Virus record (IMG/VR): IMGVR_UViG_3300013005_000114
Location: 1 to 30,926 of that record
Source of the DNA: a virus
Direction: 5' to 3' (one strand)
DNA length: 30,926 bases
Of this stretch, positions 7,095 through 17,400 are shown in pieces (position 1 is the stretch's first letter; each line of letters starts with the position of its first letter). A model generated the notes under the pieces. That model was not told the origin of the DNA and did not search any database. It saw nothing but the letters and a program-made list of their open reading frames with translations. Both the position numbers and the translations under genes were made by a program.

Positions 7095-8090
7095 ATGGCA
7101 GAGATATACAAAGATACGGTAACACCAGTAAAAACTAAGATATTTTGGAATAATGAAATAGTTGATGCTGATAACGATTCAGTTACAGCTAGAATTTATG
7201 ACATAACCAATGATATTACTATTAGTCCGTCTATAAGCCCAGCAACAGTAATTTCTACAAGCACTGCTGATAAAGTAGAATCTGATATTGGAACGTATCA
7301 AGTATCACTGTCTAAGTTTTATACATCTAGAAATAGAAAATTTAAAATTGTATGGAGTTATCAAGTTGGCGGACTAAATGGAGATCATACAACCTATTTA
7401 GATATTGTAACTCCATATTGTAGCTTTGCCGAAGTAATAGATGATTTAAAAATTGGAAGCGATCCATCCGATCCTAAGTATAAAAATTATCATGATCTGT
7501 CCATGGCAGAAAAATATGCTCGTAAAATAATAGAAGATTTTACTGGGCAGAATTTTTATTTATATCAAGAAGAAGAAGTAATATACGGTAATGGATCAGA
7601 CATTCTTCCTATGCCTCATAAAATAAATCAAATACACAAATTATATGCAGACGACTTTTTGTTAATTGATAACTTATCTAGCCCTCAAGTAAATAACTGG
7701 GGGTACACACCAGTAATATCAGAAACTGGATTTGGTATTAGACTAGATAGAACTGAACTTATTGACAATACTGTATATGTAGCAAATGGAATGATACCGC
7801 CATCAATTAATGATTTGTACACAGGACAAGCTTTTAGAAAAAACGTTAGGTATAGAGTAGTTGGAACATTTGGTTGGGAATCTGTCCCAGATGAAGTTGA
7901 GCAAGCAGCAGTTCAATTAATTGGACAATATTTTGCAAAAGACAGAATGTGGACAGATAGATACTTAAAGAGCGTCTCAACATTTGACTGGGACTTTGAA
8001 TACTCAAGTAATGCATTTTCTGGAACTGGCTCTGCATATGTAGATAAATTACTTGCCCCGTATGTTATAACAAACATGGTGCTTATCTAA
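7095..8090 (+). CDS. Head-tail connector/adaptor protein with N-terminal beta domain
   Basis: A 331-residue protein. Residues about 1-110 are beta-rich (SVTARIYDITND, then FKIVWSYQVGG and TTYLDIVTPY) and look like an Ig-like or sandwich module. From about residue 110 the protein has SFAEVIDDLKI, MAEKYARKIIEDFTGQNFY, EVIYGNGSDILPMPH and VPDEVEQAAVQLIGQYFAKD, the pattern of gp6/gp15-like head-tail adaptors that bind under the portal. Such adaptors are usually near 100-200 residues, so the N-terminal domain is an addition. No clear ribosome site precedes the ATG, which lies 14 bases after the previous stop, so translation may be coupled. The stop overlaps the next start in TAATG. Position between capsid and tail terminator supports the connector call. 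Confidence 0.75.
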   Translation: MAEIYKDTVTPVKTKIFWNNEIVDADNDSVTARIYDITNDITISPSISPATVISTSTADKVESDIGTYQVSLSKFYTSRNRKFKIVWSYQVGGLNGDHTTYLDIVTPYCSFAEVIDDLKIGSDPSDPKYKNYHDLSMAEKYARKIIEDFTGQNFYLYQEEEVIYGNGSDILPMPHKINQIHKLYADDFLLIDNLSSPQVNNWGYTPVISETGFGIRLDRTELIDNTVYVANGMIPPSINDLYTGQAFRKNVRYRVVGTFGWESVPDEVEQAAVQLIGQYFAKDRMWTDRYLKSVSTFDWDFEYSSNAFSGTGSAYVDKLLAPYVITNMVLI

Positions 8091-8518
8091 TGATCGATAT
8101 CATGGAAGCAGTGCTATCCATGAAAATGGATATATATAAACAATTGGATGTACAAAACCCAGATACTGGGGCTATAATAAAAGAATGGAATTATTATAAA
8201 ACATTAGATTGTCATGCAAAAGGCGTAATAACAAACTCTGCAACAACAAGATCTGGGGACAAACAGATATTTAGTAATAAATATAACAACGAGCAGGTAA
8301 TTCAAGTACGCACCTCAGAAAGACTTACGGCTAGAGAAAAAATTACTAATATTAGAGATAGCAATGAAGAAGCAATTTGGACAGAATTAAACTATCCATC
8401 TGATACCCCAACTGTTTTTGAAATAATTGGAACGACCCCTATAACAGATCCATTTGGACAAGTTTTAGCATACAACTCAACATTAAAGAGATCGGAGAAC
8501 CAGCAAATTGGAATCTAA
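8090..8518 (+). CDS. Head closure (stopper) protein, putative
   Basis: A 142-residue protein whose middle and end, DIYKQLDVQNPDTGAIIKEW, then VIQVRTSERLTAREKITNIRD and a final FEIIGTTPITDPFGQVLAYN, fit the small beta-barrel head-closure proteins (SPP1 gp16-like), which have a dialing-type start, a binding-loop middle and a strand reporting position and value. The family assignment rests on this pattern and on gene order: adaptor, closure, neck protein, tail terminator. The start at 8090 overlaps the stop of the previous gene; a second in-frame ATG at 8102 is possible. It overlaps the next gene by 11 bases if that begins at TTG 8508. Confidence 0.65.
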   Translation: MIDIMEAVLSMKMDIYKQLDVQNPDTGAIIKEWNYYKTLDCHAKGVITNSATTRSGDKQIFSNKYNNEQVIQVRTSERLTAREKITNIRDSNEEAIWTELNYPSDTPTVFEIIGTTPITDPFGQVLAYNSTLKRSENQQIGI

Positions 8519-9296
8519 CGCAATGCTTCTCCAGGCTGCTTCTGGTCTTGAAAGATTAATGTATAATAAAAATCCAAAGGGGGCTATTAATGATAGCAAT
8601 GTGGCGCAAATATCAGCAGCCCTATATTACCAAGCTAATGTAATAGCCAAATTAAGCAATAGCAAAAAGTTTAAAAATTCTTTTAAAAAAATAGTATTTA
8701 CTCAAATAGAAAAAGATTTTGGAAATTATATAGATGCTCAGGCAAGAACAAAGCCTAAATCATTTCACCATGTATATGAATGGAAAAAGTCTGGAAATAA
8801 GAATGCTAGATTATTTAAGTTAACATCTATAGATTCTGAAGGAATATCGTTTAAAATTGATTTTGAATTCCTTATGTCTAAGTCATTAGTCCCAGCATCA
8901 AATAGTAAACGTAGACATGTATTTGCAGCAAAAGCTTCTATCATGGAAGCTGGAATGCCCCTTAAAATTGCTCCACGCCATTCTGAGAGGCTAGTATTTG
9001 AAGTTGATGGTAATACAGTGTTTATGCCTAAAGGTGCCTCAGTGACCGTTAAAAGGCCAGGAGGAACTAGTGTAATGAATCAATTTAAATTACAATATTC
9101 AAGATTCTTTAGTGGGGAATTAGTAAACAGCTCTATTAAAAAATCTGGATTTAAAGAACTATTTAATTCAGAGTCACTAAGGGCCCTAAGAATTCCAGCC
9201 ACAATCAGAACAGTTAAGTACTCATTTTCTCCAAATTTAATTAGATCAATGGCGGACGCAGCATCAGAAAAAGCATTTGGAGCGTCAATGATATGA
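8508..9296 (+). CDS. Neck/tail completion protein (HK97 gp10-like), putative
   Basis: A 262-residue basic protein. Residues about 50-130 include IEKDFGNYIDAQARTKPKSF, HHVYEWKKSGNKNARLFKL and FEFLMSKSLVP, like the tail-joining proteins often annotated HK97 gp10-like, although this one is longer than the usual 120-180 residues. The C-terminal part (GKGASVTV-like strand set, then a helical end) is unassigned. Start choice is open: TTG at 8508 has a GGAG 10 bases upstream and overlaps the previous gene, while ATG at 8523 has no site. The stop overlaps the next start in ATGA. The role is inferred from order between head closure and tail terminator. Confidence 0.65.
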   Translation: MESNAMLLQAASGLERLMYNKNPKGAINDSNVAQISAALYYQANVIAKLSNSKKFKNSFKKIVFTQIEKDFGNYIDAQARTKPKSFHHVYEWKKSGNKNARLFKLTSIDSEGISFKIDFEFLMSKSLVPASNSKRRHVFAAKASIMEAGMPLKIAPRHSERLVFEVDGNTVFMPKGASVTVKRPGGTSVMNQFKLQYSRFFSGELVNSSIKKSGFKELFNSESLRALRIPATIRTVKYSFSPNLIRSMADAASEKAFGASMI

Positions 9297-9805
9297 CAGC
9301 CAATTTTAAATTAGACGCTATGCTAGAAATAAGAAAATTCTTATGGGCAGAACTATTAGAAGCAAAGATATTTGATGAGGATGATTATTATAGCGATAAC
9401 ATAGGAAGTGCAATAGTCCCTATTATCCCAGTCCAACAGTCTCCAGAAATGAACCAATTTTTGAGTGGCAAAAAGCATATAATTTATGACAAGATTGGTC
9501 TTTCATATGAGGACAACTGGCTAATATGCTGTGAGCAAATTCTTTTTACAGTTTACTCCACAGATGTCTCAGAAATTAATGAAATAAGAAATTTTATGAC
9601 CGACCTATTTAGGAGAATGGATGACTCTGCAAAAGATGTAAATAGGTTTGAGTCCCTAAATAACAAGTTTAAATTCCATAGTATTTTTATAGCCGATATA
9701 TCCCCTACCGAACCATCTGAAGAGCTAAAAGGCTTCCTGTCAACAGACATTATTTTAGAGGCTAAATATTCAAGAATAACAGATCAAACTGGTCGATTCC
9801 TTTAA
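9293..9805 (+). CDS. Tail terminator protein, putative
   Basis: A 170-residue protein placed just before the tail tube gene. It has an N-terminal helix (LDAMLEIRKFLWAELLEA), a central strand set with NWLICCEQILFTVYSTDV, a helix with EINEIRNFMTDLFRRMDDSA and a final strand set ending LSTDIILEAKYSRI. This helix, sheet, helix, sheet order is typical for tail terminators (lambda gpU, SPP1 gp17), hexamers that cap the tail tube and bind the head. The sequence itself is too divergent for a firm family call. The start overlaps the previous stop (ATGA), showing translational coupling. A new promoter lies directly after the stop. Confidence 0.65.
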   Translation: MTANFKLDAMLEIRKFLWAELLEAKIFDEDDYYSDNIGSAIVPIIPVQQSPEMNQFLSGKKHIIYDKIGLSYEDNWLICCEQILFTVYSTDVSEINEIRNFMTDLFRRMDDSAKDVNRFESLNNKFKFHSIFIADISPTEPSEELKGFLSTDIILEAKYSRITDQTGRFL

Positions 9806-9806
9806 A

Positions 9807-9835
9807 TTGCTTTAGACCCCATTATGCCGTATTAT
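9807..9835 (+). promoter_or_regulatory. Promoter for the major tail protein gene
   Basis: TTGCTT (-35) and TATTAT (-10) are 17 bases apart, starting 2 bases after the tail terminator stop. It would give a 5' leader of about 75 bases before the ATG at 9917, the longest leader in the window, with an AGGAGG site near its end. Bases 9836-9916 hold no ORF and no strong hairpin that I can see. Confidence 0.5.
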
Positions 9836-9916
9836 AGGACATGAGGAAAGAAGCCTAGCCAGCTTGAACTTAAGATTTAAATATATATATATTGAAATAT
9901 AGGAGGAAACAAAACT

Positions 9917-10624
9917 ATGGCACAATCCGTAGGTAATGCAAAAAATATTCTCGTTGGTGCGTCACCACTGTTTTTATCAACAGTTGACGTAAACGATGCA
10001 GATTATATTGCTAACGCAGAAGCAGGTGTAGCGGTAGCTTCAGGTGCAACAACAGTTGGTGTACCAGCTTTCGCATCAGGAGTTTCATACACAACTTCAT
10101 TAAATGCAGTAGATCAGGAAGCAGGTAAGTTTGGATATCGTAACGTTGGTTTTACTAACAACGGTCTTCAAATTACTTACAACCCAACATACGATTCAGT
10201 AACCGTTGACCAATTGCTAGATACAGCTAAGCTGTTTAAATCTGCAATGGAGGTTATGATTGCAACAGAAATGTCAGAAGGTACTCTAGAAAACATTGTA
10301 GCGGTATTTGGACAGAATGCATCATCTTTATCAACATCAGGAACTGGACTAACTAAGAAAGACGTTTTAGGTCTTGAGGCAGGTTCCCTAGGAGCGGCTC
10401 CAACAGAGCGTCAATTAATTGCAGTAGGTCTAGCTCCAACAGCTAGCTCAACCGCATCAGAGCGTGTATATTATGCTCGTCGAGTATTGTCTGTACAACA
10501 GTCACAATTCTCACTTGCACGTACCACTCCAACCACATTCCCAGTAACATTCCGTCTTCTACCAGATGCTAACTACTCTGGCTCAGAATACGGTAAGATT
10601 ATTGACCGTGTGTTAACAGTTTAA
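9917..10624 (+). CDS. Major tail tube protein
   Basis: A 235-residue protein with no cysteine, rich in Ala, Ser, Thr and Val. It starts MAQSVGNAKNILVGASPLFL and contains a Gly/Asn-rich beta region (GYRNVGFTNNGLQITYNPTY), a helix (QLLDTAKLFKSAMEVMIATEM) and closing strands (ARRVLSVQQSQFSLARTTPT, then VTFRLLPDAN), a pattern fitting the tail-tube fold. Gene order makes the call: it follows the tail terminator and precedes the frameshifted chaperones and tape measure. Strong AGGAGG ribosome site, own promoter, own strong terminator and a codon choice richer in C-ending codons all agree with a very abundant structural protein. Confidence 0.85.
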   Translation: MAQSVGNAKNILVGASPLFLSTVDVNDADYIANAEAGVAVASGATTVGVPAFASGVSYTTSLNAVDQEAGKFGYRNVGFTNNGLQITYNPTYDSVTVDQLLDTAKLFKSAMEVMIATEMSEGTLENIVAVFGQNASSLSTSGTGLTKKDVLGLEAGSLGAAPTERQLIAVGLAPTASSTASERVYYARRVLSVQQSQFSLARTTPTTFPVTFRLLPDANYSGSEYGKIIDRVLTV

Positions 10625-10645
10625 TTTAATTAATTTAAATTATAG

Positions 10646-10671
10646 AGGCCCCCATTAATTTGGGGGCCTTT
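10646..10671 (+). terminator. Strong intrinsic terminator after tail tube gene
   Basis: AGGCCCCCA and TGGGGGCCT form a perfect 9-base stem with a 6-base loop and a short T run. It sits 21 bases after the stop and is built like the terminator after the capsid gene. Confidence 0.9.
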
Positions 10672-10675
10672 CTAT

Positions 10676-10704
10676 TTGTAGTGATAATACCATTATGTTA
10701 TAAT
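10676..10704 (+). promoter_or_regulatory. Promoter with extended -10 for tail chaperone and tape measure genes
   Basis: TTGTAG (-35) and TATAAT (-10, perfect) are 17 bases apart with TG one base before the -10. It begins 5 bases after the terminator T run and precedes an AGGAGG site and the TTG start at 10731. Confidence 0.6.
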
Positions 10705-10730
10705 AATTAAGACAATCCTAGGAGGATAAA

Positions 10731-11063
10731 TTGGCTACAACAGTATACGACGTAGAAGAAATTGAACTTCAAAATGGCTCAAAGGTAAAGCTAAAACCAT
10801 TGACTATTAAAGCCTTAAGAAAGTTCATGGCAGAAATTAAAAAAACAGAAACTTCGTCAGGAGAAGACGAAACACTTACAATTCTAATTACAGCATGTGG
10901 AATTGCAATTGAATCTCAGGTGCCAGAATTGGTAGCTGATAAAGATAAACTGGAAGATGCACTAGACATGCCTACCATTAATAGAATTCTAGAAGTATGT
11001 GGTGGAATTAAACTTGACGACCCAAACCTTCTAGCGGCAGCGGTTCTGGCTGGTCAGAACTAG
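10731..11063 (+). CDS. Tail assembly chaperone, short form (gpG-like)
   Basis: A 110-residue protein beginning MATTVYDVEEIELQNGSKVK. It has a short beta start (VEEIELQNGSKVKLKPLT), then helices (LTIKALRKFMAEIKKTE and MPTINRILEVCGG). Tail chaperones of this kind keep the tape measure soluble and guide tube assembly and are not part of the virion. The gene sits between tail tube and tape measure, the invariable place for the chaperone pair. The start codon is TTG, chosen because AGGAGG lies 5 bases before it and no ATG fits. The short form ends just after a slippery heptamer; most ribosomes would make this product. Confidence 0.85.
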   Translation: MATTVYDVEEIELQNGSKVKLKPLTIKALRKFMAEIKKTETSSGEDETLTILITACGIAIESQVPELVADKDKLEDALDMPTINRILEVCGGIKLDDPNLLAAAVLAGQN

Positions 11064-11389
11064 ATTTAGCCGCTTTATTAGGAGAAGTTTTTCTTTTAGG
11101 TAATTGGAAAAATTACGAAGAATTAGAAGAAAGCCTTTCAATGCCAGAACTGATACAAACATTTAAGGCAATGCAAAAAACTGAAGATGAGAAAAGAAAA
11201 TTCTTAGCATCTCTTCAGGGAGTAAACTTAAATGATGAACAAGAAAAAGAAGGTCCTACATTTGACGACATACGAAGAAGGGCTCTTGGAGTAAAAGCAA
11301 GCGGTAGTGATGTACTATCATTACAAGGAAGCTTTGCCTCAGAAGCAGGATTCGGAATAAACGCAGGTTTAGGATACTCTAAGGAGTAA
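10731..11389 (+). CDS. Tail assembly chaperone, -1 frameshift fusion (gpGT-like)
   Basis: Ribosomes that slip one base back at C CCA AAC (11021-11027) would join codons 1-99 of the short form to the frame running 11027-11389, giving 219 residues with no stop in between. The added part starts PSSGSGSGWSELDLAALLGE, continues through NWKNYEELEESLSMPELIQT and ends with a flexible acidic tail. Both WSEL and a MPELI segment are usual features of the gpT-like half. The T half has no start of its own with a good ribosome site; the ATG at 11141 lies well inside it. Frameshifted chaperones of this kind are conserved in long-tailed phages. The heptamer is in the proper zero-frame phase, which makes the call strong. 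Confidence 0.85.
11021..11074 (+). promoter_or_regulatory. -1 programmed frameshift signal with nested downstream stems
   Basis: CCCAAAC is read as C CCA AAC in the zero frame, so both tRNAs re-pair after a -1 slip. Five bases later AGGCGC-type pairing is possible: AGCGGC (11033-11038) with GCCGCT (11069-11074). Inside it GTTCTG (11043-11048) and CAGAAC (11055-11060) make a perfect hairpin with a 6-base loop. The zero-frame stop (TAG, 11061-11063) lies within the structure. Confidence 0.75.
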
Positions 11390-11400
11390 AATTATAGTAA

Positions 11401-14400
11401 ATGGCTGAAGAACAGATAGTCACCCGAATAGTCGCCACGTCCGACTTTTCAAATCTTATCGCAGATCTCGGTAAGGTATCTTCAGCCTTAACTAATCTTC
11501 AAACAAAATTAAACGCAACAAATAAGAATTTAGCAGCACAAGTTGCTGTAATGAATCGTTCTTTTGCAGACACACTTAGAAGCACTGGACAATTTTCCAC
11601 ACACTTTGTAAATTTAACATCTGATGTAGATAAATTTGGATCTCAATTAGACAAAGGCCAAATCAAATTAAAACAATTTTTTCAAGTATATCAAGGACAT
11701 TTAAAAACTAATGGCGGATTAATTAGACAATTAGCTCAACAACAAGTTCAGCTACAAAATGCAATTCTTCAACCTCTTGGCAAAAATGCCGAGGGTTTGA
11801 TGCAGTACAATGTTCACATTCCAACTGGCCTTGATAAGGTAAAAAGCAAAACAGCTTTAGCAAGACAAGAACTACAAATTATGAATCGTGTAGTTCAAGA
11901 AGGAGCAAACTCATTAATTAATTGGGGTAAGAATACCCAGTGGGCTGGTCGTCAATTAACCGTAGGATTAACTGTTCCATTAGCAGCATTTGGAGCTGCA
12001 TCTGCAAAAGCATTTCGAGAAGCCGATCAAGAGTTAACTCGTTTAACAAAGGTTTATGGTGGTTTAGCTGCTACATCAGCAAGTGATTTAGGCAAAATAA
12101 GAAAACAAGTTACTGAAACCGCATCTGAATTATCTAAAGCATACGGTTCTTCATTTAAAGAAACAATTGCATTAGGTGCTGACATTGCTGCAACTGGAAA
12201 GCAAGGTAACGAATTATTAGGCTCAATTAAAGAAACAACTCGTCTAGCAGTTCTTGGTGAAGTAGATAGACAAGATGCAATGAAGGCAACATTAGCAATT
12301 CAATCTGCATTCAAACAAAATACTGATGAACTAGCAGAATCAATTAACTTTTTAAACGCAGTTGAAAACCAGACATCAACAACTCTTAATGACTTAGTAG
12401 AAGCAATTCCTAAAGCTGGTCCAATTATTAAGGGTCTTGGAGGTAGCGTAGAAGATTTAGCATTGTATTTAACTGCAATGAGAGAAGGCGGAATCAATGC
12501 ATCAGAAGGCGCTAACGCTTTAAAGTCAGGACTTGCATCTTTAATTAATCCAACTAAAGTAGCAAAAGAAATGTTTGCTGGATTTGGAATATCATTAACT
12601 GACATTGTTCAAAAAAATGCTGGAAACACAACAAATACATTATTGGCATTACAATCAGCATTAGACAACTTAGATCCATTACAAAAACAACAGGCATTAG
12701 AACAATTATTTGGTAAATTCCAATTTGCTCGTATGAATGCTTTATTTGAAAACCTTGGAAAGCAAGGAAGCCAAACCTTACAAGTAATGGATTTAATGAA
12801 AGCAAGTTCTCAAGATTTAGCAAACATTGCTGGTCGAGAATTAAGTATGGTTACAGAATCCGCTTCTGGTAAGTACAGGAGAGCTCTTGAAGGATTAAAG
12901 GCAGATCTAGCTGTAGTTGGCGAACAGTTTTTAACAATAAATACACATCTAATAAATATTGTTAGTGGAATATTAAAATTTATAGATAAATTACCTGGAC
13001 CAATAAAAACAATTCTAGCTTTCTTTGGAGGACTTACTGCGGTAGCTGGACCACTTATTATGCTTACTGGTGTTCTTGCAAACTTCTTTGGTTATGTAAT
13101 TAAAGGTGCATCTCATTTTAGAGCTATGTTTAAAGGTGGAGAAGGCTGGAGACTCTTAACACCAGAAATACTTGCAGCAAATAAAGCAGGGTCACTTGCA
13201 GAACAAACATTTTATAGTGATGCTAAAGCAGCAGATATATTAAATCAAGCAATATCTAGACTGTCTGCTTCATATAATAAATTAGCAGCAGATGCATCAA
13301 ATGCAATAATTCAAACAAACCCAGGAGTATCTACTATGGGTGGAACAAATATTATTGCTGGACAAAGAGTAGTAAATCCTAATCACCCGCTTGTGGGAGA
13401 TGTAGGCACAAGAGCTGCTTCACACCATAACCCAAGAGCATTAATGAGTAAAGGACAAAGAGATGCTCAAACAATTCACTCTGTTACCCCAGGATCAATT
13501 GATGTAAATCAAAAAATAGGAACTGTTCCTCAAATATTTATGGCAGGGGATCTGCCAAAAATTGAAGGATTAACATCTTCAAGAGGGGCTTCTACGGGAA
13601 TAGTTGCTGGAGAAGCAGCAAAGTGGCATTCTCTAATGGGTACATTGTCTATGATGACAAAAAGAGAAGTTGCAGATTTAAAGAAAGAAATTGCTAGAAC
13701 AGGAACATTTAGCACAGAAATAAATACTACATTCGGACAGCTTCTTCCAGCAATGACAAAAATAACAACCAATGCAGCATCACAATCTGCATTAATTGTT
13801 CAACAACTACAAGCAGGAAAAATTACGTTAGATACTGCTCGTGCAAAAATTATTGCAATAAATTCACAGCTAGAAGCAATGATGGCGCAAACAACTGCTC
13901 AAGTTGCTGCAGATCTTGGAAGAACCGCTAATTTAACACAAGTTCCTTTAATTAATCAGCCAATAGTTGGACCTACAGGTAAAGCAAACATTAAAGAAAT
14001 CTTTAGACCAAATAGGCCAGCATCAAAAATCATAGATAAAATTGCAAGATCTCTTGGGGTAAGAACATACGGGGCAGGATATTCAACAGAAACAACAATG
14101 CCAAAGAAATTTGCAACAGGCGGAATGGTTGTTCCTGGGCCAAGATCAGACACAACAGATACTCAATTTATGAATTTGGTAGAGGGAGATATTGTATTAA
14201 ATAGAAAAGCATCAGATAATTTAATGGGTTACAATCAAGGTGGAAAAGTAGTACCAGCAATGGTAACTCCTGGAGAAATTATAATTAATAATCCAACACC
14301 ATCAGAATCTGAAATGCTACTAGCCTATAACAATCAATTTGCAGTTGGCGGCAGGGTTGTGGCTTCAAAAAATAATTATGGCTTGACAGGTCTTGGAAGA

Positions 14401-17400
14401 ATTGGAAGGCCTCGTGGAATAAGTAGATCTTCAGGATATGACACTCCAAGAATAAGATCTAGGGACGTCAGATCTTCTGTAAAAATTGGTAAAGTAGAAA
14501 TTCCTACAAGAGGAGCAAATACAGCTGCAGGGCTGGAAGCTAGTATATTAAATTCTAATAATCCACAAATGGCAGCACAAGTTGCATCACAATATGCTTC
14601 TACTATTACAAGGGCAACACATAATAGGGCTGGAACAATTCAGCAAAAAGATTTATCACCAGACTCTGAATTAGGAAAACTTTGGCAAAAAGCTAAACTT
14701 GGATCACTATATTCTTCAAGCGCAGTAACACACGCAACTCATGCAACAAGAGCAAGGATTGCTGGAGATGGAAGTAGATTTGTTAGTAGATATACCTATC
14801 AATATGATTCTTATGCAAATCAAAGATTAAAAACAGGGATACCAGTAAAAGATTTTATTTTATTAAATTCTAAACATAAAGGAAAATATAATGATCTTTT
14901 TGCAAGAACTGGGGTACCAAAAAAAGAATGGGCTAATTTAGAAAATAAAATAGACAAAGATTTGTTTTTAAAATATGGCAAAAACAACTCAACTATTAGT
15001 GATGATTTACCAGGTACCCTAACACTAGAAGATAGTTTTTCACCAGTAGTTGATGGTTCTATACTAGATTATTTTGGAAAAGATCAAGTTTCTAGACAAA
15101 GGGCAAAAGGCATTATTAAAGACCTTAAAGTCACCAACGTACTAAGAAGTAAAAAAACAACTGCTCAAGCTTTAAATTTAGGTGGAATGGTTGGAAAAGC
15201 TTTAGCTCCAAAATTTAAATCACAATTAAATAAAAAATTAGGTATTACATGGGGACAAGGATTAGCTGGAGACGGGCTTACAAACAATCCCCCAACTTCA
15301 GGATATGGAAACCTTGCTCTTCAAATTGGAATGGGTAAAAAATTATTTGGTGGATCTGGTTTAACTCCTAGAGCACAAAACTTAATGTACGATGCTTTAG
15401 CAAGCGAACTTGAACAAACAACTCCTGATACTTACCTAAAAGTTCAAGGTGTTAGAGGACCAAAATTAGCAAGAGCAATGGATCCAAGTCAAACAAACGG
15501 AATGTTATTTGGTGCCGCTTCTACAGTAGCAGGGCATCGTGGAATTAGTAAAAAAGATAGAGAGATACTTGCATTATGGTCTTCTGATCCATTTAAAAAC
15601 AATTATCCAAAAGGATTGCTCAGTAAAATAACTGAAAAAATGTTTGGATACAATCAAGGTGGAGCCGTTGGAGGAAAAGTAAAGCGTGGAAAAAATAATT
15701 ATGGAATACCGTCTGTTATGGGGAGTCTTGGAACAACAGCTGCTTATATAGGTGGCAGTACTGCTGGTGCATCATTGGGTCAAAAAGCTGGAGGAAACTT
15801 AGGATCTTTAGCTGGAATGATACTTGTTCCCGCCATACTACAATCTATTATGCAAAAGCTCGGCCAAGTATCTGCACAAGGAGCATCAACTGCTGGAATA
15901 CTTGGAAGGCTTGGACCTTTATTATCAAATCCATATATAGCAGCTGGTGCTGCAATAGTAGGAGTAACAGCAGCTTTAATTAAATTTAAAAAGAATCAAG
16001 AAGAATCTGCTAAGTTAAATCGATTAGCATTCTCTGGTGGCGTAAAACCAATTAAAGATTTTGATTCACAATTAAAGCAAGTTACAAAAACATTAGAGGA
16101 TACCAGAGCAAACGCAGCGTTATTGCATGCACAAATGAATACTGCTGGACTATCTGGTTTAACATTAACTATAAAACAATTTGCTGACTTAAGAGAAAAA
16201 GTAAAGTCTACGTATCCAGAATTAGTTAAATTGTTTAAAGAGACACCATCGGATAAATTAGTCACAGTTGCACAAGGATTAAAAGCTCAATTTGTTGCTG
16301 CTGGAGAGTCAGCATCACAAGCTAATGCAAAGATAGCTGCGTTACTTTCAGAATCTGGAAAGTCTGGTTTTATTCAAATAGTACTAGGAGATAAAGGGCT
16401 AGCTGGAATTACGAGTGCAAAAACTGCAATTGAATCTATGCTTGTTGCTATGTCTAAATTTACAGACAGCAAAGATAGGGCTGCTGGACTACTTCAAATA
16501 TTTTCATCAATGGGAGACTACATAGAAAATGCTACAGATAAATCTGTAGCGTTAAAAGAACAATATAATGCAATAGAAAAATCTGGACAAGGTAATGTAA
16601 AATTAACTCAAGATCTAATAGTTGAAATATCAAAAACTTCCCCAGGATTAGCTGAAATATTAAGCACATCAGATGATGTTGAAACGGCTTTGTCAAAATG
16701 GAGAATTGTTCTTGGCGGAGTTCAAAAAGATTTAAACGGATTAGATAAAGGACAATTAAAAAAACTTGCTTTTGCAGTAGAAGAAGTAACTAATAACTAC
16801 AATAAATTATTAGATGTTACAAGCAAAGAAGCTCAAGGAAATTCCTTAACTGGAAAAATGGCCAAAGACATTGACGCCTTTAATAAAAAACAAGCAACTG
16901 CAAGCAAAACAGCAATTCAAAATCTTGAAACTCAAATTAGCTTAAAGAATAAACAAATTGAACAAATTAAAAAAGAAGGCGATGAAAGAAAGAAAGCTTT
17001 AAGAGATCAGCAACAGTCTGAAGATATTAAGCTTCAAATACAGCAAGAGCAATTAAATTATCAAACAGCTCTTGCTAAAGGTGATATGGCTGGTGCCGCA
17101 CAAGCACAAATTAGTATTCAAAGACTTGTTGGAGCACAACAATTAAAGGTAGCAGAAGATGCAATAGACAAGGCAGTACAATCTAAGATTGATGCCCTGC
17201 AGGCACAAATAGATGTTTTAAATAAAAAATCTACAGCAGTAAGCAACGCAGCTTCAACAGCAAAGCCAAAAGAATCCCCACTTACAGGAATTTATCAACA
17301 AATTCAAACTGTCTACAAAAACAGGGCTTTAGAAAACATAACAGAAGAAGAAGCACTTACTCAATTAAATGATTTAATTAAAAAATTAGAAAGAACACCA

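Noticed and set aside
9836-9916. Riboswitch or structured leader before the tail tube gene
   Set aside because: Only short imperfect pairings are visible in the 80-base leader; nothing resembles a known class.
11141-11389. Stand-alone gene starting at ATG 11141
   Set aside because: The open frame and gpT-like sequence extend back to the slippery site at 11021; it is the second half of the frameshift product.
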